The notes under the pieces were generated by a model that saw only the letters and a program-made list of their open reading frames with translations, had not been told where the DNA came from and ran no database searches. Shown piece after piece: positions 24,059 to 35,800 of a stretch of 64,000 nt of DNA. The DNA comes from Melitaea cinxia (Eukaryota; Arthropoda; Insecta; Lepidoptera; Nymphalidae): NCBI RefSeq assembly GCF_905220565.1, contig NC_059416.1:7626001-7690000 (forward strand), in the 5' to 3' direction. How positions within the stretch are numbered: the first letter of the stretch is position 1; each line of letters opens with the position of its first letter. The position numbers were made by a program, and so were the translations under genes.

Positions 24059-27000
24059 ATATAATATATATAAAAGCGAAAGGTCACTCACTCATCACGA
24101 AATCTCCGAAACTATAACACCTACAAACTTGAAATTTGGCAGGTAGGTTCCTTATAAGACGTAGGCATCCGCTAAGAACGGATTTTACGAAACTCGACCC
24201 CTAAGGGGGTAAAACGGGGGTTGGAAGTTTGTATGAAAGTCCTATGTTTTTGAAGTAAGAGACTTGAAATTTAAAATTTATGCTCTATAGATGGTGAGAA
24301 GGTGTCCAAATAATGTATATTTAGAAATCAACTCCCTTTTGGGGTTAAAACGGGGGATGGTAGGTTGATTCACTCATCACGAAATCTCCGAAACTATAAT
24401 ACCTACAAACTTGAAATTTGGCAGGTACGTTTCTTATAGGGCGTATATATTTGCTAAGAACGAATTTTATGAAACTCTACCCCTAAGGGGATAAAACGGG
24501 GGTTGGAAGTTTGTATGAAAGTCCTATGTTTCTGGAGGAAGAGACTTGAAATTTAAAATGTATGCTCTATAGATAGTGAAAAGGTGTTCAAATAATGTAT
24601 CTTTAGAAATCAACTCCCTTTTGGGGTTAAAACGGGGGATGGTAGGTTGACTTACTCATTGCGAAATCTCCGAAACTATAACAGCTACAAATTTGAAAAT
24701 TGGCAAGTAGGTACCTTATAGGGCATATACATTTGCTAAGAACCAATTTTATGAAACTCGACCCCTAAGGTGATAAAACGGGGGTTGGAAGTTTGTATGA
24801 AAGTCCTATGTTTTTGAAGTAAGAGACTTGAAATTTAAAATGTATGCTCTATAGATGTTGAGAATGTGTTCAAATAATGTATCTTTAGAAATCAACTCCC
24901 TTTTGGGGTTAAAACGGGGGATGGTAGGTTGATTCACTCATCACGAAATCTCCGAAACTATAATACCTACAAACTTGAAATTTGGCAGGTACGTTTCTTA
25001 TAGGGCGTATATATTTGCTAAGAACGAATTTTATGAAACTCTACCCCTAAGGGGATAAAACGGGGGTTGGAAGTTTGTATGAAAGTCCTATGTTTCTGGA
25101 GGAAGAGACTTGAAATTTAAAATGTATGCTCTATAGATAGTGAAAAGGTGTTCAAATAATGTATCTTTAGAAATCAACTCCCTTTTGGGGTTAAAACGGG
25201 GGATGGTAGGTTGACTTACTCATTGCGAAATCTCCGAAACTATAACAGCTACAAATTTGAAAATTGGCAAGTAGGTACCTTATAGGGCATATACATTTGC
25301 TAAGAACCAATTTTATGAAACTCGACCCCTAAGGTGATAAAACGGGGGTTGGAAGTTTGTATGAAAGTCCTATGTTTTTGAAGTAAGAGACTTGAAATTT
25401 AAAATGTATGCTCTATAGATGTTGAGAATGTGTTCAAATAATGTATCTTTAGAAATCAACTCCCTTTTGGGGTTAAAATGGGGTATGGTAGGTTGACACA
25501 CTCATCACGAAATCTCTGAAACTATAACAGCTACAAACATGAAATTTTGCAGATAGGTTCCTTATAGGGCGTAAACATCCGCTGAGAACGGATTTTACGA
25601 AACTCGATCCATAAGGGGATAAAACGGGGGTTGGAAGTTTATATGAAAGTCCGATGTTTTTGAGTAAGAGACTTGAAATTTAAAATGTATGCTCAATAGA
25701 TGGTGAGGAGGTGTCAAAATAATGTATCGTAATCTATATATAAAAGAGAAAGGTCACTTACTCACTCATCACGAGAATTCAAAAACCGCTGGGACCATCC
25801 AGCGGTTTTTAATCCATCCAGGATGGACAAAGATGAAATTTGGCAGGGAGGTAGATTATAGTAAGTAGACGTCCGCTAAGAACGGATTTTGCGATATTCC
25901 ACCGCTAAGAGGGTTTAATTGGGGATTATAGTTTGTATGAAACATAAACAGCAGCTATAAGTTCGCCTGATAGGTTATTTATACTGCAGCCTGAAAATAA
26001 AGCTAAAAATGTGGTGTATAGAGAGGTTTTATAAAAATAACTATTAAATTATACTAAATTGTGCCTTTTAATAAATGTGTTTACTCGCAAACGAAAAAAA
26101 AACCGACTTCAATTACATCCACAAGTAATACAACGTAGATCGACGAAAAAATAGTCAAGCAACTACGCGTTATCAAAGATTACTCAAAAAGTAGTTATTA
26201 TATCTCGATAAAATTTATATGTGACTATATGATAAGCATCAGCTTTCGATTAAATTAAAAATTATCAAAATCGGTACACCCAGTAAAAAGTTATTACGGA
26301 TTTTCGAGAGTTTCCCTCGATTTCTCTGGGATCCCATCATCAGATCCTGGTTTCCTTATCACGGTACCAAACTAGGGATATCCCCTTTCCAAAAAGAATT
26401 ATCAAAATCGGTACATCCAGTAGAAAGTTATGCGGTATAATACAACGTAGGTCGACGAAAAAAGCGTCAAGTAAAAACGCATTATTAGATATAACTCAAA
26501 AAGTAGTTGTTAGATCGCAAATAAATTTAAATGGGACCAATTAGCACACACCACCTTTCGATTAAAACAAAATTTGTCGAAATCGGTCCACACGGTCAAA
26601 AGTTCTGATGAAACATACATTAAAAAAAAAAAAGTACAGTCGAATTGAGAACCTCCTCCTTTTTTGGAAGTTGGTTAAAAAAATACTCAGCGTAATAAGC
26701 ATTTCAAGTCGCTGAAATAAAAAAATAGTTTGCGTTAAACATCTTAATAGTAATGCATATCTTCATAACCACGCGAACGTAGTCGCGGGCAACAGTTAGT
26801 GTATTATAAAACAAAGTCGCCAAAAGTGTATGTGATCGATTCCCTAAAAATCTACTGAAAAGATTTTCATGCGGTTTCACCGATGGAGAGAGGGCTTCAA
26901 GAGGAAGGTTTACGGAACGGCTAAGCAGATTTTGATGAGAGTTTCATTGGAAGTTTGCCGGTAAAAGTTTGTGAAACACTGATTTCAACGCGGGCGAAGC

Positions 27001-30000
27001 CGCGGGCACCGCTAGTATATATATATATAGCATTTTTTGTTCTTACTTCGCTTATAATTACGTTTTTCATTTTAATTTGTTTGTTATTAACTTCTAGTCA
27101 GAAGTGCTGGAAATGCTATCTCTCGCATGGATAAGTATTTCCTTGATACATTTGTTTCGATGACTTATATTTTGTAATTTCTGTTCGTATATAGAGTAAA
27201 AAATAATAAAATAAGCCAATTTCTTTTAAATAGTAAAAATATGTAATGTCGTCACCCGCCGTAGCACGCATTATTTCATTTGCCGTCCACCTACGCTCGG
27301 TATGAATTACGAACACAATTTGTTTCAATAATTGACCCCAATTGTTAACTGAGGTCATAGTGGACCTTTATGAATCACAGAATACATTTTTCGACCACTC
27401 CTTAATAACTGATTTGTAAAGAAAGTGGTCAGTGTCATTTGTGAAATACCTAATTATTATTATTTTTGCATTTTAAATAAAAAAAAAATAATTTATTAAA
27501 ATGCTCAAATATCAAGCATTTTACAGCTGCATGGTTTTCTATTCGTTTCTATTCGAGGTAAGTGCTTTCTTAAAGTTTTTTTATTTGTTATTATTAAATA
27601 ATGACTTCGATAATTATATTCGATTAATTGCATTTATAAATGTTTTTAAATCTAATAGGTATAAGTAAAAGTAAAAGTTAAATAGTTTTTTTTTGACAGA
27701 ATAGTGTGCTTGTAGTAATAGTACAATATAGCATTAGTGTTTGCCAGAGTTTATTATTAATTGTGTTGTAGGTTACAGCTGACTGTTACAGCTAAATATT
27801 TTTATTTTTTTTATAAATGTATATAGAAATGATAATAATTATATAGATATATAAATACAAATATTACATACACATTACACACACATATTTATATGTATAT
27901 TATGCACCCAAACTCAAGCAGCAATCGAACCTGCAGAGCAGAAGGAAGTCTCTACAAACGGGTTACTCATAGCCAAATTAAAAAGAATAAAGTTTAAAGT
28001 ATTACATAAATGTTCTTTTATTGAAAATAATGACATGTGTGAATGTTGTAAATATTTTTTGTATTCTCTAACATTGAGTGAATACTTTTTGCTAATTTTT
28101 TTTAAATTAGTTTTAAAGTCAGTTTTTATATTTTTTGTAACTTAGTCTTCATTTGAGTGTGAAATAAGATTTCCTTATTACATTTATTGTTTTTGTACCT
28201 AAATGTGATTTGTCTCATTGTCATGTTTAACATATTTGGAAAAAATTGAAACAATTTGTTTTATTATAATTGAATATTTTTTTTATATAGCTTATTAAAC
28301 TTGTTGCTGTGTAATAATATAGAATTGTTTAAAATAATTTATTATTTTAATAAAATGAACATAAAAAATTATGTTATTCATGTAGGTTTCAAAAGCACTT
28401 ATGAATCGTTACACAGTTTAGTACTTACAAGTTAAATTTATAGTTTTCAATACATTAATTTTAGGTAAAATAAAATTGCCATCCGCTTGGAATGTTGATT
28501 CTGTAGAGAAGAATCGTTTTTAGTATGTATTAAAAAAATTTAACTTACATTAGTAACGTCAGTCCTAAGTTTCACAGCGTCTTTCTGTCCGATAATCGTA
28601 CTAGAAAATTTGCTGAAGATCATTGGAACCTCGGGTGGTTTCAAATTCTGTTCCTCACAATGATCCTTGTAATTGAGACCGATGCACAAAACCTTGTCGT
28701 TTCCATGGATGGGTGCTGCTAGTTTGACGGAAGACAAAGGCACTGATGGTGGGTTTGAAGATTTTAATCTAAAAACAATTGAATAAATAATTTGAAGTAA
28801 AAATTATGTGTGTCAGTTCTGACATACCGCTTCAGCCTATAATATCCCACTACTGGGCATAGGCCTCTTTCCTCATGTAGGAGAAGGATCAGAGCTTAAT
28901 CCACCATGCTGCTCCAATGCGGGTTAGCGTATATATTCCCTACTATGAGTAACGATCGCTATCAGGTGTACATGATAACAACCGGAACCGACGACTTAAC
29001 GTGCTCTCCGAGGCACGGTGGGGAGACCCACAAAGACTGCACAAACACCCAGACCACGGCAAACACCTGTATGGCCAATACAAATGTTTGTCATGTGCAG
29101 GGATTGAACCCGCAACCGCCAGCGCAACAGATACAATCCATGGCTGTAACCGTTGCGCCAACGCAGCGTTAGTTCTGACATACGACTGGAGTTTACTCCT
29201 TCAGAATGATTACTAGGATATTTAAAAAGATTTTCATCTTTTTGCTTACAGGAGCCCTTGGTTGGTAAAATATATAAATATCTACACAAACCAAAAAAGT
29301 CATTCTCAAGGCAGTACTACATTAGTCACTCTACATTACTTTTTATTACCCATATTTTTGTCATACTATTCGTCTTATATTGTTACTTAAGGAGTAAACT
29401 CCAAAACATTACATTTGTCAGCACTAGCGCTGTTGTAGGAAATAAGAAAGGAATTTGTAAACAACAGATGCACCGATCGCGTCACCTAGCACATCATTCG
29501 ATAGTCACCTACCCTCACTCATTATATTACTAGAGCTATTCTGACGAGTATAAAACAAACAGTGCTACTTCGGCTAAAGCAGTCTTGGCTCTGGCTTGGC
29601 ACGGTGAACTTGTTGTATCCTGCTAGTAGCTTAACCTAGACTCTTTTAATAATTACCATATGAGAGGCATCAGCTTTCAGTTAATTAAGAATTATTGAAC
29701 ATGGTCCACTCAGTAAAAAGTTGTGACATCGATGTAAAAATAATCAAGTTAATACATATTGTTCGCGAAAACTGATGACGTTGTCACAGTTTGTAGTGCT
29801 CCTGTTTTCTGCTCAGGGGGTTGTGGATTTGATTCCTGCCTCAAGTCTGGGTGTGAAATATGTATTTATTTATATATAAGTATTATTTGTATTTATTTAT
29901 CGAAAAAAAAAAAATGTAGCCATCAGCCACATATTACCTATAAACACAAGCATTAATTTGCTAACCATAGGAACTGTGTGTATGTATAGATATTCATTTA

Positions 30001-30477
30001 TTACTTATTTACTAAATTAGTGTATTTTATAGCATATTCTAATAGAAAAATGTTACTAGATGCTCGTAAACTATATTCCAATTGCAATTTCATAGAATAT
30101 TTCTGTATATTCGTTATATAAACTATATCAAATATACAGAAATAATAATAATAAGAATGAGCTTCTAAAGTAAATATAATTAAGTTGGTATGTTTTTATC
30201 ATATTTCATGTAAACAATATTAGTTGATAAGTACATTATTTTTACAAGATAGTGACTGATTATATATTTTCTGTAAGTCTATATGCTACAATTTAAAATA
30301 ATAAGCTAGATGAACTTACTTTTTAACTTTGTCAAAATAACCATTCTTTAAAATATCCAATAAATTACTTGGTAAGCTGGAGTCCGCTTTATTGATGTCC
30401 ACTACTTTATCACCTTCTAAATAACCGACCCGGATCTCACTAGGATTATCATTATAAACGAATTGAACGAGCTTCAT
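20637..30477 (-). CDS. FAHD2: FAHD2-like fumarylacetoacetate hydrolase domain protein, 5 exons, complete
   Basis: Exons (minus strand, 5' to 3'): 30477-30320, 28768-28549, 23957-23793, 21565-21399, 20793-20637. All introns are GT..AG, the phases close, and the total is 867 nt (288 residues plus stop), a normal length for FAHD2. The start is the ATG opening MKLVQFVYND; no upstream in-frame extension is needed. Visible family motifs: LNYKDHCEE (residues 84-92), FSKF (104-107), WEVELTVVIGK with E131 and E133, YTVAQDISARDW with D162, and GDIILTGTPGGVG near the C terminus. The E-x-E...D spacing matches the metal ligands of the FAH/FAHD1 superfamily, so a metal-dependent hydrolase or decarboxylase acting on an acylpyruvate or oxaloacetate-like substrate is expected; the true substrate of FAHD2 is not settled. 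A Q replaces the usual N in the V-A-N-D motif. The introns are heavily loaded with repeats, especially the 4.6-kb second intron. Confidence 0.93.
21190..21385 (+). mobile_element. tRNA-derived SINE next to the FAHD2 exon 4 splice donor
   Basis: ATTAGCGCATCGG (A box) and GGTTCGATCCC (B box), followed by the GTGCTTGTGTAATGTTTGTG and CCGACACAGGATTAAATCC segments that also occur at 57436. It ends ~15 bases from the exon boundary at 21399, in the opposite orientation to the gene. Confidence 0.75.
22008..22640. mobile_element. Unclassified DNA-transposon-like repeat in FAHD2 intron 3
   Basis: Begins GGGGGCGTCCATTAATTACG with a C-run, and both ends carry GTGAGAT / GATGAGATTTG sequences next to CCTCCCC tracts. 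The middle, read on the minus strand (~22330-22480), gives NELLCANANGLEWLDQNEVE, which may be a transposase remnant, but I do not recognise the family. Confidence 0.45.
22712..23046 (-). mobile_element. RTE-tailed non-autonomous retroposon, copy 2, in FAHD2 intron 3
   Basis: Same layout as 577-905, ending CCAGCAGTAGACTGCGATAG on the minus strand, with the GGTTGGTGATCGCAG segment internal. Confidence 0.7.
23540..23650 (+). repeat. Partial copy of the GTAAGCGATTACCG repeat family
   Basis: Contains AGGAGCATCATAAGCGCGTT and CCCTCCCCAG; only the head part remains. FAHD2 intron 3. Confidence 0.4.
24007..24055. repeat. TA microsatellite at the Helitron insertion site
   Basis: About 24 TA units directly before the Helitron start; shorter TA remains follow its end at 27016-27028. 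Confidence 0.9.
24089..25735 (+). repeat. 282-bp tandem array with 564-bp higher-order repeat
   Basis: Five full and one partial unit, period exactly 282. Units 2+3 (24371-24934) and 4+5 (24935-25498) look identical by eye apart from changes in the last ~15 bases, so a two-unit block was duplicated recently. Each unit carries the landmarks ACGAAATCTCCGAAACTATA and CAACTCCCTTTTGGGGTTAA. Confidence 0.85.
26075..26683 (+). repeat. AACCGACTTC-ended element, copy 4, inserted in the long Helitron
   Basis: The uninterrupted site exists in the sister Helitron (reverse complement of ~16970-17010), which fixes the insertion limits to within a few bases. The flanks suggest a short AATA duplication. Confidence 0.75.
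27785..27975 (-). mobile_element. Degenerate SINE of the second family in FAHD2 intron 2
   Basis: GTAACCCGTTTGTAGAGACT and the B box GGTTCGATTGCTGC, followed by the same AT-rich body as 18425-18657. Confidence 0.55.
28828..29170 (-). mobile_element. tRNA-derived SINE with RTE-type tail and perfect 13-bp target duplication
   Basis: The minus strand begins AACGCTGCGTTGGCGCAACG (pol III A box TTGGCGCAACGG), then the B box GGTTCAATCCC, and ends with GGCCTATGCCCAGTAGTGGG plus a short tail. AGTTCTGACATAC flanks both ends (28815-28827 and 29171-29183). In FAHD2 intron 1. Short ORFs on both strands here are not genes. Confidence 0.85.
29650..29756 (+). repeat. AACCGACTTC-ended element, internal fragment
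   Basis: The segment GGCATCAGCTTTCAGTTAAT through ACTCAGTAAAAAGTTGTG matches the first half of the full copies. In FAHD2 intron 1. Confidence 0.45.
29765..29985 (+). mobile_element. Degenerate SINE of the second family in FAHD2 intron 1
   Basis: Contains CAGTTTGTAGTGCTCC, the B-like GGATTTGATTCCTGCC, and the conserved ATTACCTATAAACACAAGCA. The 65-residue frame at 29759-29956 lies within it and is not a gene. Confidence 0.55.
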
Positions 30478-30599
30478 ATTTCTGCACGAGCTGAATGAAA
30501 ACTTCCTAACACCAACCTCACTAGTTATATTAAAACCTCTTTTTATCTGACTGCGAGTTTTTATAGATTAGACGTGAGGCGTATTTATTGGAACAGATA

Positions 30600-30775
30600 A
30601 AAATAACAGGTATTTGAAAGTAACAAATAACAACTGTTATTCAGAATTCGAAATACCTGTTATCTAAAATAACATTAAGTAACAGATACGTAAATATCAA
30701 ATACTTATACCAAATACTACTGTTACTTGTTACCGCAACTGTTATTAACAGTCTGTTATTTCTCGAATAACATTT
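30600..30775. promoter_or_regulatory. ATAACAG/CTGTTAT-rich cluster just upstream of FAHD2
   Basis: At least six forward or inverted ATAACAG/CTGTTA(C/T) motifs occur 125-300 bases upstream of the FAHD2 ATG. A second cluster of the same motifs lies at 31797-31895. This may be a MITE pair or a promoter element. Confidence 0.4.
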
Positions 30776-31624
30776 CTTATCTCACTCTAGCTCATAAGTA
30801 CGCGCCTTGCAAAACAGAGAAACACCTAGTATTTTACTTGGTATTTTATTACACAATTCACATGTTTACCTCTCAGTTGCACAACAATGCCTATACCATG
30901 CCAAAAAGAGAAGCACCTAGTATTTATTACCCCATTATAAAATATAGTTGATAGTTTTTAAGAACAAATCTCATTGAAAAAATTAACTCCCAAATGTGGT
31001 CATGTTATGTATTGTCTTCGTATTCGGATACATTGTAAGAATTGTAGTGCCATATTGTGTGTTACTAATAAATAATATTTTATGAATCAAGTACTGTAAA
31101 ACCAATTTTATTATTTAAATATAAGTATTTTAATAGCTAAACGTTGTTAAATAAAATATGTGTCACTCGTTTGAAATTATGCTGTGTATCCAAACGTTGG
31201 CTCATCCCGGTTTAACATGATTGGTCAATAAATTAACCTTGTAAATTTAACTTTACGAGATAAAAAATAAGAATGATATTCAGTTGTGATTATGATTGAT
31301 AATGTTTAAACTTTGAAATTCCCTCTTTATTATAATTTCATAATCGAACGAATTACAAAGCGTTTTGAATTTTGGAAGTGATAGAAGAAATTTAAAGATT
31401 CATGTATTTCTTGTTTTTTAAATTTGTTTAATAGTTAGTTAGTCAGTGTTGTTAGTTAGTAATAGTTAGTTAGTGTTTATATTCATTGTATATATTCATT
31501 GTATACATATAGTTTAGATTAAAAATAGTCTATAGTTCTATTATTTGCTAGTGCTCTTATTATTTGTTAGGACTTAGGTTTAGGTGTAAAACTTTTAACT
31601 ATTTAGGCATAAAAATGTCTCTTA

Positions 31625-31733
31625 ATAAAAAAGTGAATCATCGAAATCGGTCTACCCAGTGAAAAGTTCTGAGGTAATACATAAAAAAAAATACAATCGA
31701 ATTGAGAACCTCCTCCTTTTTTGGAAGTCGGTT
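31625..31733 (+). repeat. AACCGACTTC-ended element, 3'-end fragment
   Basis: ATCGAAATCGGTCTACCCAG to TTTTTTGGAAGTCGGTTG. Lies between FAHD2 and P450 gene A. Confidence 0.65.
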
Positions 31734-31796
31734 GATGAAGGGAGTTGTTCAGTTTACAATTTACAAGAACAAAGTTCGTTATCCGCATAAACTTAA

Positions 31797-31895
31797 ATAA
31801 CAGGCTGTTATTTTATAACAGGTATTGATATCTGTTATTTTTCTATAACAGTAACAGATATAACAGGTAACATGTTTCACCTGTTATAACCCACG
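31797..31895. repeat. Second ATAACAG/CTGTTAT cluster
   Basis: About nine motif instances in 100 bases, including AATAACAGGCTGTTATTTTA and TTCACCTGTTATAACCC. Confidence 0.6.
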
Positions 31896-32783
31896 TCTAT
31901 TATAGATGTTATCAAACGCCGGGCAATCGCAAACGTGATATTCATAACGCTTTGCGGACGTCACTACCAAATAAATTTAAATATACAAAGTTACGTAATA
32001 GACGCAACTAAATACGTTTATAATCAATAAAATATATTTTTTCTGTCAACACTTCGGTATTATGGCCTATAATGCCAATACAATATACATAAAGAAACAA
32101 TGTTTCTATTTTCTAAAGTTGCTCTTGCTATTGCTACTCGCCATTCACTCGTCATTTTAACAGTACATTTGAGTACATTCTTAAAATCGCCTTTATTACT
32201 TTGCTGTTAATGCTTAAAGTATCATACAATGCCTTATCAAACTTTATCACATAGTGGAAACACAAACTGTCATTTAGATGTTTTTATGTACTCTTTTTTA
32301 AGCTGTGGGTTCGAGCTTTTTAAGTCTGGTAATTATGAGATTGGCGTTTTATCAGTTATTATTAAGATATCTGATATATATGTGATATATACTATGATTA
32401 TCAACGTTGTGTCCATAAGAACAATTTTTGCAGTTTATTGGAGCTTACTCCCTAAAAATGGATTTTCATATAAGGCCCCCGTATGGAAAAAATATGAGGA
32501 GTAAAATTTACTGAACGAATGACCTCCTTGCGTTTCTCGTAACGCCATTTATCGGAACCAATAGGGTTCCGATTAATGGCGTAAAGTACTTATATACCTA
32601 CTCTTTGTAACTACGGTAGTGGTCGGAGCTGATACACCCTTTTTTAGTTTATCCATAGTCAAGCTTTCTGTGTGATAAACAATATGTAAGACAGTGTGTA
32701 ATTTATTTCAACAGTTTAACTTCGAGAATAAAACCTGTATCAAATTATCATAATTTATTACTTATGTATTTTGATTTATTCGT

Positions 32784-32789
32784 TTTATT
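32784..32789 (-). terminator. Candidate polyadenylation signal of P450 gene A
   Basis: AATAAA on the minus strand about 60 bases after the stop codon at 32851-32853. Another AATAAA-like run directly overlaps the region just after the stop, so the true site could be either. Confidence 0.4.
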
Positions 32790-32850
32790 CAGAAATTATT
32801 AAGTAAGGAAAATGTGTGATTTAAATAAAAGTCATTTTAGTTATGTTGTT

Positions 32851-35800
32851 TTATTTTATTTTTTTGTGTTCTATAGATATAAAATGACCAGAAGCAGGTT
32901 TGATCAGAACCTCAAGTTTTATTTGTAATCTTGTGTGATCGCTTTGTATCGTGTAGCGTCGGAGCAAGTGACTTAGCATTGTTTTCATAAACATCATAGC
33001 GAATGAACGTCCTGTGAAAAACATGAAAAAGATCATTTATTATGTTTTGCAATGTAAAGATATTTAATTTTTGTGAAAAAATATTTATGAAACGGTTTAA
33101 AGCCTAATTTTACTAGTACGGTTTAATTTCTTGATACGATAAGTTAGAATATAACCACTTATTTATTTTATCTTCCAAAACTTAAGTAATAAATTGGTTG
33201 TTGCACCTTGCGAAATTTATAAATAATTTCAATTTTGTACAAGATATGTGCCTAAATAATTATTTCTTCTTTACTTTCCATTATTTGTTAGACTTTTAAA
33301 TTATTCTTCGATACATATCAGTAACATTCACGAGAGAAATCAATTAAGCTAATTATCAAATATAAGAAAATTAGGTACTCAATATTTATTATTAATAGAT
33401 AATAATAGTAGCCAAAATAAATTACTGTTTATACATTATGCTAACCTATACAATTTCTTTTGCCAATACTAAAAGGTATAAAAGCATTTGGATTAGATGG
33501 TAGCTGCTTTTCTAACCAACGTTCTGGTCTGAACTGATCAGCATCTTTTCCCCATATCTCGTGACGATGTACGCCATATATCGACAAGAAACAATTGTTC
33601 CCAGCTTGTAGGGTATAATTTTCTGAAAAAAAAAGTCATCTAGTAAAATTGTTATATTGTATTTGTTTTCTTTTTATTTGTTTATTGTTGTATTGTTTAC
33701 TACTCAGAGTTGTATCAAGCATTTGGAACCGCAGATTTGACAATGGCTGGTTCAATTGAAAATTGTCATTCCTATAATTTTATAATTCCTAAAAGTGTTC
33801 TGCAACGGTAAACAATTTGATGTTTTGCAAATTGCCACACGCTATTGTGTTTTTGACTTCGTTTCCTGTATATTTAACCTCAATAAAAAAAAAATCATCA
33901 ATCGTCAAATTAGTTTTATCCTACAGGTAAATAAATGTTTTTCTTCAACCATTGCTACTTACTGTAACATTTTACTTGAATGTCTCATTCTAGGTTTAGT
34001 ATGTTGTAGTAGATTTCATAGTCAGATTCTCTATTTTGTCATAATCAAATGGAAATAGTGAAAATAGAGTAATCAAAAAATATATTACTTAGTTTAACTT
34101 CTTTGTCTAAATATCGAGCTACGAAAGGAGCCGTTACGTAGTATCGCATGCTTTCTTTAAGTACGGCTCCTAAATAAATCATTTCAGCTAAATCATTTCT
34201 CTCAACATCTCTGTCCGAATCGCCAAATATATTTTTCAATCTGTAATACAAAACATACACAAATATACAGAATTCAATCATTTTATAGGTCATGACGATC
34301 TAAAGACTTACTTAAATGAAATTAGTATCAAAGACGTCGTTTAATGAATGCCTCAACTTACTCATTAAATATATTTTTTTGTACATCGGGATAGGAACCA
34401 ATCAGTAGTAATGCAAACTGAAGTACGTCGGATGAAGTGTCAGTTCCAGCTATGATCATTGTGTGTACTTCTTGGAATATTTCATTTTCTGATAATTCAT
34501 CGTTGTAAGATAGTAATTGGTCTAGAAAAACGTTCTTTTCTGTAAAATAAAAATACTTTTCGTAACGAGGGTTATCAGGTTACCCTTATACTGCCAATAC
34601 TGAAAGAAAAATGAATACTTGAATTATTGATATTTTTTTTTTCGAAATTGTCTTTCAGTCTGTCAGTCTATGAGTTTTTATAGTGAACCTAAAATTGTTC
34701 ACGAGCTTGACTGTTTTTTAATATTTATGTACTTACTCATATAAAGTACGATTTCGACTGTAGTCTACGAACTTGTTTAGGTATTTGGTTGTAAGTATTA
34801 CAAATTTTAATTTATTTTAATTACAAAAAGAAATGATCTATTGTGTCACACAGGATATCTTAATCGTTAAGGTTCTCAACCTCTGTCTTAAACAATATTA
34901 TAGTTAAATTAATTTTTCTCTCAAATAGTGGCGTACTTGTTGGTGAGTATCCTAGTCAGAGCTTTTGAGGTTGCGCTACATTGATAGCAGGTGTTGGGCG
35001 GCAACGCGTTTGGGGTGCCCCTGGTGTTAGAAAACGTATGGACATATGTAAGCCAACTTACGACTTCTTACTATCAGGTACACCGCACATTTGTTTGCCG
35101 TCCTAATGATATACAAAACATACGTGTTGTGCCTGTGCACTTTAGAAAATTCTTACAGTATATTGCTAAATGAATCTAGATTACAGTAAACTAGATTAAG
35201 AAAGAGAAATAAAACTAAACTTTAGCTGTTTGATTTAGGTATATCCCGATTAAATAGTTATTTTTGCAGAAAAGTTTTTCAACATACTTGAATATCAAGA
35301 AATATTATTATAAGAACTGTTTTTCTTAGAGGATTAATGAGATGAAAGATGTGTCTTAAAGTGATCTGATATTTCCTTTACCTACCTTTTTTATCATTGT
35401 TTGCGTTATTTTCATTTTTTAATTTAAATACTTTACGTTTACTGGACAAAATCTAAAACAATAAGAAATTATATAAATTTGTCAAGATGTTATTATTGAG
35501 ATAGGGTACAGCAGGAAAGATCTAATTCAAAATCTGGAGTAGCTCGACTGGGGAAGTATCTCAACCTTACAGAAGATCACAGCTAAATAATACCGCTCCC
35601 AAGTATTGTTGTGATCCTGTAGTGAGTAGAGGGTTGGGCCGCTTGCAATGTTCCTAGCGTTGCAGGCGTATATATAATCTACGCTATATACTACGTATAT
35701 AAGCTACGGTTTCCACTTTCCAACAGGCGTGGTAGTACTCTACAGCAGAAAATCAATAAAAAATAATAGCGAAAGCTTAAAATCAGCAAAAAACAAGAAT

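Larger units (their letters stand above)
24056..27015 (+). mobile_element. Helitron-like element with six-fold 282-bp repeat array and a nested insertion (long copy)
   Basis: Starts TCTATATAATATATATAAAA, ends GCGGGCACCGCTAG|T. Units begin at 24089, 24371, 24653, 24935, 25217 and 25499, each 282 bp. A second 5'-like segment starts at ~25733, then a unique 3' part interrupted by a ~610-bp repeat at 26075-26683. It is embedded in a TA microsatellite on both sides and sits in FAHD2 intron 2. No coding sequence. Confidence 0.75.
30478..32783. other. Intergenic region between P450 gene A and FAHD2
   Basis: 2.3 kb that should include the FAHD2 promoter. Holds the two ATAACAG clusters and a 3' fragment of the AACCGACTTC element. 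Small frames at 30727 and 32229 are not convincing genes. Confidence 0.4.

Noticed and set aside
24089..25735. Regular repeats as a CRISPR array
   Set aside because: The unit is 282 bp without unique spacers, inside a Helitron in eukaryotic DNA.
27116..27358. 80-residue minus-strand ORF in FAHD2 intron 2 as an extra exon
   Set aside because: The five-exon FAHD2 model closes in phase without it and gives a full-length protein.
32229..32504. 91-residue plus-strand ORF between FAHD2 and P450 gene A
   Set aside because: AT-rich composition, no motif, no splice or promoter support.
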